NCBI GenBank assembly: GCA_033977485.1
Contig: CM066982.1
Location: 34,946,218-35,010,217 of the forward strand
Length of the DNA stretch: 64,000 bases
Source of the DNA: Hydrangea macrophylla
Taxonomy: Eukaryota > Streptophyta > Magnoliopsida > Cornales > Hydrangeaceae
Reading direction: 5' to 3'
Positions 57,040 through 64,000 of this stretch are shown piece by piece. The position numbers and the translations under genes are program-made. The notes beneath the pieces are model-generated. The model was not told the DNA's origin. It made no database searches and worked only from the letters and a program-made list of their open reading frames with translations. Position 1 is the first letter of the stretch. Every line of letters begins with the position of its first letter.

Positions 57040-57662
57040 GGTTCTCCGTCACACATCCAGAGGGAAAAAAATACGAGAGCCGACTGGCTAGCCCACCTCG
57101 CCTCATCCTCCGAGTCAGACCTACCTGGGATAAGGGTAGAGTACTTACTCGAGCCTAGCGTGGTCGTCTTAGAAGGCATGGAGGTTGAACCGATCACTTC
57201 AGAGCCCAATTGGATGGATCCAATCGTGATGTTCCTAACAACTGGTGGTCTACCAGACGGAATAGAAGATCCCCGATGAGTAAAGTACCGGGCGGCCAGA
57301 TACCACCTCGTTGGTGGCATTCTCTACAAAAGGGGATTCTCTATCCCGTATTATTGGTGCATCTATTCCACGCAGGTCCAGGGAATACTGCATGAAATCT
57401 ACGAGGGAGTGTGTGGAAACTATGTTGGAGGTCAGGCGCTTTCCCTAAAGTCTCTGCTACAAGGCTATTACTGGTCAACGATGGCCCTAGATTCCCAAGA
57501 ATACGTCAAGCGGTGTGACAAGTGTCAGAGGTATTGGCCCATGATCAACCACCCGGGAGAGTTCCAGAAACCTATTGCCAGATCCTGGCCGTTCGTTCAG
57601 TGGGGTATTGATATTATCGATCCCCTCCTAATAGGCAAAGGAAAAAATGATGACGGATGCTA
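57040..57662 (+). pseudogene. Element H integrase remnant, truncated in the core
   Basis: The zinc domain is seen in VCGNYVGGQALSLKSLLQG and CDKCQRY (57405-57540). The core begins WGIDIIDPL and stops at about 57660, where sequence switches to the antisense gene. DNA for the rest of the core and C-terminus is absent. Confidence 0.85.
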
Positions 57663-59425
57663 AATGAAAATGGATGAGGTACTTACGAAATGGGAGAGGT
57701 TGAACAGCCACCCCTGGAAGACTTGAGGAGACATGTTTGCACACATCTCTACCTGACCAGGGAAAAGGACTGGCCTAACCCTCTCCTTGATCTCTGTCGA
57801 TTCCCCCAGCGGTGTCCCGAACGGTAAGTTTGACCGGGGAGCAGTCTCTTCCACCACCACCATACGAGGATCCGATGTCCCCCTGAGTTACTTGTGCGTC
57901 ATCGTCCCATTCCTGATCCACCTAAGCAGACGATCGCTGCTCGAGGTCTCAGAGGCAGGCCGCTTTCCTCCATTTGCCACCCGGGAGGCGGCGGCAGCGG
58001 CAACAACCTGTCAGGTCCTCAGCTGCTCCAAATCTCTCCTGGGGCCCATTTTTGCGAAAAAAGAAACATATGGTCAATAGCTGGGAAAATCCGCGAAAGA
58101 TGGATGAAGCCAAACAGTTTGCCCAAATATTTACTCGGGATGATTGGGGGGAAGATGGGAGCTGCGACTGGTTTGTCCGAGTTATAAGAGGCCTTGGAGT
58201 CTCCTGTCCGGATTAGCACATTCCAGATGTTAGTGGGCAGGTTCGCCAAGCTCCTGATCCTGGCTTGGCACTCCTCGAGAATGCTCGGTGGGTCAGCTAA
58301 TCCCACTATAGAACAAAGCACAAAACGGTTAGCCACATGGTTTCAATCAAAGGAAAACGAAAGAGAAGTGATGGGCAGACTTACTCCTCAATTTCCTCGC
58401 CCAGGAAGTCCTTAGCTGGAAACCTGGGGCCTGCTCGCAGAGCCCACAGGTGGATACTTGGAAGAACTTGTTCTTCTACCCCTTATTGTTGCTTGGGCAA
58501 TTGACAATGATCTTTCTCCCTTGCCGAGCTCCCAAAGAGAAGAACCTGACATCCCCATGCACAGGGAGCGGTCGGTGGGTCCATAAGAACTCTTGAAGGG
58601 TGAGTTCATACCCAAAGACTTCGGGCCAGAGAGAGATGGACCCCATCAGGAACCTTCACCCATTTGGGGTTAACTGCCTGGAGCGATCCTGAGGTAGATC
58701 AGGATGTCCAGGGCAAATGGGTGGAGTGGAATACAGAACCCAGCCATGAGGGAGTCCTCGCACAAAGTGACGTAGCTCGGGTGATGGAGCTAGGCCCCGC
58801 CAACCTGAATGGTTAAGGAACAACCGTCACGAATGGCGTACCTATCCCTAATTCGGCCGAGGTCTTAAGCGCGCAAGACGAAGGGGTGAATTCATAGGTG
58901 AAAGCAACCTCGGGGTCGGGACCCTCCAGTATTTTGTCACCAAAACCTCGAGAGACGGAGGCCACCGGGGCCTTCTGGTCCAACTCATTGTCCGAAAACT
59001 AGATCGGGATCCTGCCCTTACTATGATGGTTTGATGGAGTGACAGAGGGTGGATCCAGGCTTGTGTTCGAGGTCCCAGATCTTGATTGTTCGTCCTCTGA
59101 CCGGGAAGAGGAGTCAAAACCAGAGTATTGCATCTCTAAGGTCCCTGGGACTGGATTAGGGAAAAAGTGGCGGCCTAAGTAGGGGTCGGGGACTCCGAGC
59201 CTGAGGTACAAGGGGGCCAAATCCAACAACCTATGGGGTAAGGTGTATAGAGCTCTCAGGGAAAAGAAACACTCAGTCAACACTACCACTGGACAACCCG
59301 ACCAGTTTAACAGCTCTATCACGAAGGATGGGTTACCTAACCTAAAGAGAGAGATGAACCTAAGGAAGAAGAAGTCCCACTCCCGTACAAGCCCCAGTGG
59401 GTTCGTCCTCTCCAGCCTCACTCAA
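57663..59425 (-). pseudogene. Antisense intron-containing ORF of element H (Tat extra ORF / putative plant transposon protein type)
   Basis: Minus-strand coding pieces: 59421-58999 with LLNWSGCPVVVLTECFFSL and a Ser/acidic stretch, 58900-58450 with CALKTSAELGIGTPF, then the conserved VRFFSLGARQGRKIIV and CPSNNKG*KNKFFQV blocks (TAG probably for Trp), then 58305-57687 with ECQARIRSLANLP. An intron 58384-58306 (GTAAGT...CTATAG, 79 nt) and a donor GTAAGTACC at 57686 are visible. The 3' part is cut at the integrase junction. The family is found antisense between pol and 3' LTR in other Tat elements; its function is unknown and it differs from the PMD protein in A. Confidence 0.7.
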
Positions 59426-60004
59426 GAAAAAAAAAAAAGAAAGAGGAGAGGGAAGAGTACAACGAATTGAAACTGGGGATGTGAAACTTATAAGGAAAAG
59501 CGTAGAAAAGAGCTCGCGAAGCTTGATCGGGAGCTTTTTCTCTCAAAATCGCTCGGTAACCTCTATTTCAGGGGGTAAGAATGAAGTAAATGAACAAGGA
59601 CCCCCTTATATATATAACGCGGACGGTCCAGATCAAATATCCAGCGGCCAGGAAGTTTTCCCGCATAACCCACCTGCCAGCTATCTCCTCAGACACGTGA
59701 AGCATCGCCTCAAAAGACGCGTGCATTAAATGTAGGAGGTGACAGTCTGGTTACTATGCGACTGTTCGTTTATGCCAAAACTGACCCCATTGGATCCTAA
59801 CTGGACAAGTCACTCCTTGACATGTGGTGGCCACTGACCCTGGGGTCCCAATGGTACCGTTCGGTCTAACCCCAGGGTGGCCAAGGGGGCGGGTACATTC
59901 CTGAGGAACGAACCGGGTAGTTCCCTGGGCAGTTTATTGAATAGCACAGATTTTCAAACCTCATCTGATGAAGCATTGCGTCAACTTTAAAAATGGGGGG
60001 CAGC
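59426..60004. other. Element H 3' UTR and polypurine tract
   Basis: No convincing gene. A TATA-like TATATATAACGC on the plus strand at about 59608 and minus-strand ATAAGGGGGTCCTTG suggest a possible promoter for the antisense gene, which starts about 190 bp away. The polypurine tract ATGGGGGGCAGC ends at 60004. Confidence 0.45.
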
Positions 60005-60634
60005 TGATAGGTCAAAAAATATCAGGTCAAATTCACATCGCCACGTCAACGCGGAGACACGGGGTCAGCCAGAGAAGGTGCCTGGAATTCAGCTATCCCA
60101 GGCTGACCCGTCGATACCACCCGATTTATGCCCACAGCTCGAGATCACGAGGCAGACACATCCCCTAGTGGTTGTAGCCCAGGCCTGCCTCGTGGCTTGC
60201 TCTATAAGGTTGCTAGCAGTTCCCTAACTTAGTCAAAATATTAATTCGAGCAGTTTCCTAAAACACTAAGGGAATCTCCATGATTTATGCTAATCACATG
60301 TAATCATGTTAGGTTTCTGAACGTAACTAGATACCTTTAATGAGTAGTCCCTTAAATCTATAAAAGAGACCCCTCACCCTCATTGAAGGGGATCGTATTC
60401 TTATTTTCGAGAACTGCAATACAGATTATTAACACGCATACACCTGGCCGGCCTTTCTGGTAGTGCCGCCCTCTTTGTTGGTTCACCAATGACCGCTGGT
60501 GATCTGTTAGTAAACATGCTCTGACGCACCTATGGACGTTGGTCACCTAGTTAACGGGGCCGAACCATATACAAGCTCCTTGTCTCTCTCCTTAGATTAC
60601 TCTTCTTGTCCTTTACCAATTTTTGGCATCATCA
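60005..60634 (+). repeat. 3' LTR of element H
   Basis: About 630 bp; matches the 5' LTR at both ends and differs in the centre. Confidence 0.85.
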
Positions 60635-61565
60635 CCTTGTATATAATTAATTTAATTCATGAGTTAATTCTTATCCATGCTTATTCACACATACACTTGC
60701 ACACTATCCTCACATAGAATAGTAGGTTATCCATACTACGGATAACACTTAACTAGTGTTACACATGCACACTACTACGCATAGTAGTCAGGTTTGGATA
60801 TAGAAACATAATATCCATGCTTAGAATAGTAGGGTATTCACTTAGATTATCTAATATATTGCATTATTATTGTCCTAACCATGTTTAATTAGGGTAGTTG
60901 GGAATGCTATGCTATCCTGGGTAAGTTTCAACCTTCCCTCTTATTTACTGCTTTCTAAGCATCACATAGAAACATGCATAGGTGGATAAAACACATATTT
61001 AATTCCCTACATGATTACTTGTGCTTAGATACCATGTTTTTTTTAGGGTTTTGAGTGTGATTTTCACATTTAATTTGATTTTATTTCCTTTCGCATGCAT
61101 AGGGGTGCATAGTAATACGTTTAGTCCCCGAATTACTGCTTCACCATATGCATTGCATGATACATGTACAGTTTTCTTATATGCTTTTCCTTTTCTTTAA
61201 TTACTTATAACTTGAATTATGACTGCATTAGTACAATAGAATGGTCCACATAATGTCTACTCAAACATCTTGAAAACTGAGTAATGATGGGGCAAAAGGG
61301 GGTATTTTAGCACGATCTAGCTCTTTTCTCTCTCGTACCTTAACCCCAGAATGTAGTTCTTTGGTGACAACAGAGCGGTGTTCTCTATCCATTAAACTTG
61401 ATAGATTTAGTTTTCTTGGTTTCCTTTATCAAACCAAGTGGCGACTCTATTAGCGAGGATCACTTCAGATTTAGCCTTGTGGGATGTAATTAGATTACTC
61501 ACTCGTTAGCCTCGGATATGGATCATGAGCATATGTTGTTGCCTCGGGTTGGATGAAAAGCCCCA
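60635..61565 (+). repeat. 3' LTR of element G, second part
   Basis: AT-rich, with several TAGTAGGTTATCC-like short repeats near 60720-60840. A GTGGCGACTCT box at about 61440, preceded by a hypoxic-looking TTAGCACGATCTAGCTC segment equivalent to the A and B CTTTAGTCC block, places it in U5. The exact end is not certain; GCCCCA at 61565 is the best candidate. Confidence 0.5.
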
Positions 61566-61696
61566 TAGAATCCAAATATGAGTAATCCAAATCATTCGAA
61601 TCAAATAAGGCTAATGAAGGGTGGTGAACCTCAGTCATGGTTGTTGACATGAGATTTGAAATGGGATCAATCAAGCGGGCTTAATCTTTCTATGCC

Positions 61697-62188
61697 CTAG
61701 GCTTGGTTTGGGTACCCACATGGTTCCATCTCTTGCTCCTTCGGGTCATCCTCATCTTCATCACCCTTAGGGTCCACAGCATCCTCCTGAACATCCCCAT
61801 CCATTGGTGTAGCTAGCTCTTCTGGTGGGGGTATTAGCATATCTGGCTGGATCTGGGGCTCAAGCTCTGGTGCTAGAGCTGGTGCTGGAGGCCATGGTGC
61901 AGGTGGTGCATGTGTAGGATTAGTTAGAATGGACTGCAGCTCAGCGGCATAAAAAAATCCATCGTGAAAGATCATCTGACCTGTGCAGCCGCGATGGCGG
62001 GCTCCTATACAAATACGGTCTGGATGAAGCAGTCCTTCTACATGCATGAGGTGCCATAAATACTCCTCTAGCCACTTACGAGCTCTCATCCTGATATACT
62101 AAAAATAAAATACTGGATCGGCGGCCTCTACTGTGTCAACATAAATGGTATATCCTCCCATCTCGTCTGGCACATGAATCAGCTCCAT
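61697..62188 (-). pseudogene. Pre-gag extra ORF of element F (163 codons, one internal stop)
   Basis: ATG at 62188 gives MELIHVPDEMGG; the frame runs to a stop at 61699-61697 with one TAG at 62101-62099. Alignment with D places a DPVFY/DPVLY block just before the stop and RMRARKWLEE against RQRARHILEE just after, so the stop replaces a residue that is Gln in D. A Pro/Ala hinge (APPAPWPPAPALAPELEP) and an acidic end (DEDEDDPKEQE) follow. Same plan as C and D, with a shorter tail. Confidence 0.7.
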
Positions 62189-62194
62189 GATGAT

Positions 62195-62222
62195 CTGAAA
62201 ATAAAGCTATCATAAGTCAGTA
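62195..62222 (-). promoter_or_regulatory. Branch point and 3' splice-site module before the pre-gag ORF (element F)
   Basis: Minus strand TACTGACTTATGATAG then CTTTATTTTCAG, six bases before the ATG. Matches the D and C modules. Confidence 0.55.
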
Positions 62223-62290
62223 CTAGCGTGAGGAATCTTAAGGCGCAAGACTCAAATATGTAGGACAATCAACGAGCATGACTAAACCTA

Positions 62291-62304
62291 GAGCTCTGAT
62301 ACCA
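62291..62304 (-). other. Primer binding site of element F (initiator Met tRNA)
   Basis: TGGTATCAGAGCTC, eight bases after the LTR end at 62313 on the minus strand. Confidence 0.85.
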
Positions 62305-62312
62305 AAAATCCT

Positions 62313-64000
62313 TGTTGCGTCCCGGAGTACCCAAAATAGGGAAATATCAAACATTTCCTCTTTTGGTCCCGTAGACACGTGGCATGTTGAGATCACATGA
62401 TTGTCAAAAACATAAAAGAACTGAGACAATAATATTAAACAGTAATGGAAGTGGTAATAATAAACATCAGAGTCATAAGACTCTATTATTACATATCACG
62501 GAAAGGGGTAAAGAAGTGATCTTATAGGCATAAAGCCTTGCAGAATATAATAAGTCTGGACACTCATGTCCTAAATACATAACTAAACAAAATAAAAATA
62601 TCTCTTTCACTCTACCATCTAGCTTGCGAAGTCATAGCATTCCTCGGTATATTACTCCTCCGGATAGTCAGCCTCTACAAAATTTGAACGTTTAATTGTC
62701 CAGGACATGAAAGTCATCAGCTAATGAAAGTTGAGTGAGTAAACCTACTAATAGGTTCAAAAAGCATTTCGTTAATCTGTTAGGAAAGAGTAAAACATTC
62801 AATTTCATCTTTTTGAAAACATTATAATAAAGTGTATGTCTTATCGCATTACGGAACTTTGCTTGAATTGACTGACAATCAAGATTATACTGGAATTACA
62901 ACTGACTTGAATTCACTTTGGACTACAGGTCCAATCTTTACCAACTTGACACTTTTGTATACAATCCGGCATGAATGATTGGCCTGGAATATTACTGCTC
63001 AAATGGCCGATTGGTTACCCTCTTGTCATCACTAGCCCAATGGCCAATTACTTGATATCACTGCTAAATGGCCTATGGTAACCCCATCTTATTCCTTTAG
63101 CCTTGGTTAACTTTTCATCACTGCCCCAATGGCCAATTACTTGACATCTTTGCCTCAAATGGCCGGACAACCATGAACAACAACTATCAAGATAGTACTG
63201 AAAAGGTACTACTAATCTTGCCCCATTGGCATAAGTGACATCCGAACAACATCACAGAATTCATAACTCTTGTCGTAACCTGATCGTAAAAATGAAACAC
63301 GAGAACTAGACCAACGGATACGATCGTTATGTTAACAACGCTATTGCGACATTCTTATAACCGATTAACGCGTGTAGTATAAGAATTTAAAGCACATTAT
63401 TATCGGGATGGCATACTTATGCACGTCACAATATTATTCATGGAGTTCACGTAGTTCACACATATGAGATTTATAGGTCCATTACATTATTTACTAAAGG
63501 AAGCATAATCTTTTTTGAGACAGTAGGCTCGAGCAATCGGCAGAGCTCGAGCTCTCGCCTTCACGAATTCCAGGATTCCTTAGTCCTTTTTTTTTTTACA
63601 AAAAGTGTTCATTTTTAAAGTACCACCTAACTAGCACAAGGTACAATTCTTAAGCATAGACTACACATGCACTTATATATACCAACTATACGGTCTATGT
63701 ACAATTCTATCAGAACAGAGTATAACAAATATAGCATGGATCATCCTTTATTCAACATACAAATAATCTAATCTTTTAAGTACTGTAGGACTTAAGCGCG
63801 AAACCCATTGGAGTGCTCACGAGCTAGCCTGCCTAGCCACTCGAGCGCTCACATGAGCTTGAACGCCCTAGTTCTACAGTTTCCTACATTTGGAAGTTAT
63901 AACATAATTTCATTTTGGATTGTATGCATTTCATATGCATGCATTTTGATCATCAAATTTACTTCAAAAAATACATACATAAGTGAGTAAGAGTACTCAC
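62313..64000 (-). repeat. 5' LTR of element F, partial
   Basis: Ends CGGGACGCAACA like the CGGGGCGTGACA ends of C and D. Contains degenerate tandem repeats at 62985-63180 built on CCCAATGGCCAATTACTTGA, 670-870 bp from the LTR end. No ORF of note. Confidence 0.75.

Larger units (their letters stand above)
52295..60634 (+). mobile_element. Element H: Retand-like Tat retrotransposon, decayed, with antisense ORF
   Basis: LTRs start TGATAGGT and end near GGCATCA. Left flank CTTTG (52290-52294) and right flank CCTTG (60635-60639) match in four of five bases. The primer binding site TGGCGCCGTCTCTGGGAAGG is next to the 5' LTR. Gag, protease, reverse transcriptase, RNase H, the second (archaeal-type) RNase H that marks Tat, and part of integrase follow in order, then an antisense gene, a polypurine tract (AAATGGGGGGCAGC) and the 3' LTR. 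Many stops and frameshifts. Confidence 0.88.
50616..61565 (+). mobile_element. Element G: Tat-like retrotransposon, 3' end only, split by H and interrupted by E
   Basis: After copia E, 50616-50873 is a Tat 3' UTR end with hairpin motif (50669-50700), GAGCGCGACCA box and polypurine tract, then the 3' LTR starting TATAGACACCC at 50874 (TGTAGACACCC with one change). The LTR is split by H and resumes at 60635; a GTGGCGACTCTATT box lies at about 61440. The right end near 61565 is uncertain. Left parts are outside the window, beyond the E/A/B stack. Confidence 0.7.
61566..64000 (-). mobile_element. Element F: Tekay-like chromovirus, 5' LTR and leader only
   Basis: On the minus strand an LTR ending GGGACGCAACA (62313) is followed by TGGTATCAGAGCTC, a branch-point/3' splice-site module, the pre-gag ORF and about 130 bp of spacer. 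Gag should come next but G sequence begins instead, so G probably inserted here. The LTR start lies beyond 64000. Confidence 0.75.

Noticed and set aside
58999..59421. Envelope-like protein on the minus strand of element H (hydrophobic stretch)
   Set aside because: Fits the known antisense Tat ORF with downstream conserved blocks and an intron; no signal peptide or cleavage site pattern was evident.

Overview
The window is plant nuclear DNA made almost entirely of nested LTR retrotransposons. Evidence includes chromodomain Ty3/Gypsy (Tekay/Del-like) elements, Tat/Ogre- and Retand-like Ty3/Gypsy elements with 3 kb LTRs, antisense plant-mobile-domain genes and a decayed Ty1/Copia element, in AT-rich sequence. 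I see no host gene. The organism is an angiosperm with a repeat-rich genome; I cannot name the family from sequence alone.

The layout reads as a stack of insertions. The outermost layer is element F (minus strand, 5' LTR and leader at 61566-64000). Element G (Tat, plus strand; 3' UTR and 3' LTR, 50616-61565) appears to sit in the F leader. G was hit by H (Retand-like Tat, 52295-60634, near-match target duplication) and by copia E (45586-50615). E was split by Tat element A (plus strand; pol tail, antisense plant-mobile-domain gene, repeats, 3' LTR; 1-7917 and 44981-45585). The A 3' LTR was split by Tat element B (minus strand, 7918-44975, target duplication CTAGG). B carries C in its interior (Tekay-like, minus, 12708-24038, duplication CTTAT) and D in its 5' LTR (Tekay-like, plus, 30199-42197, duplication CTAAC). 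That is six levels: F, G, E, A, B, then C and D. The B, C, D and H boundaries are seen directly. The F/G, G/E and E/A nestings are inferred, because the matching left halves lie outside the window.

D is the youngest: its two 2974-bp LTRs differ at about six sites, and its gag-pol frame is broken only by three in-frame stops. C has three in-frame TAG stops and more diverged LTRs. B keeps a 715-codon gag but has lost protease, reverse transcriptase, RNase H and integrase, so it can only be non-autonomous. E and H are badly decayed.

The most unusual content lies outside gag-pol. (1) C, D and F each carry a related extra ORF between primer binding site and gag. It has a shared N-terminal domain and an acidic tail, and is preceded in all three by a branch-point/3' splice-site module. 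(2) A carries an antisense plant-mobile-domain gene for which five exons and four 69-76 nt GT-AG phase-0 introns can be drawn; H carries a different antisense intron-containing gene. (3) A, B and G share a hairpin motif with paired stem changes at the edges of their variable 3' UTRs. (4) LTRs of B, G and E contain arrays of short palindromes, upstream of the TATA box in B and G. (5) The B primer binding site extends into a 48-nt tRNA-Arg-like 3' half.
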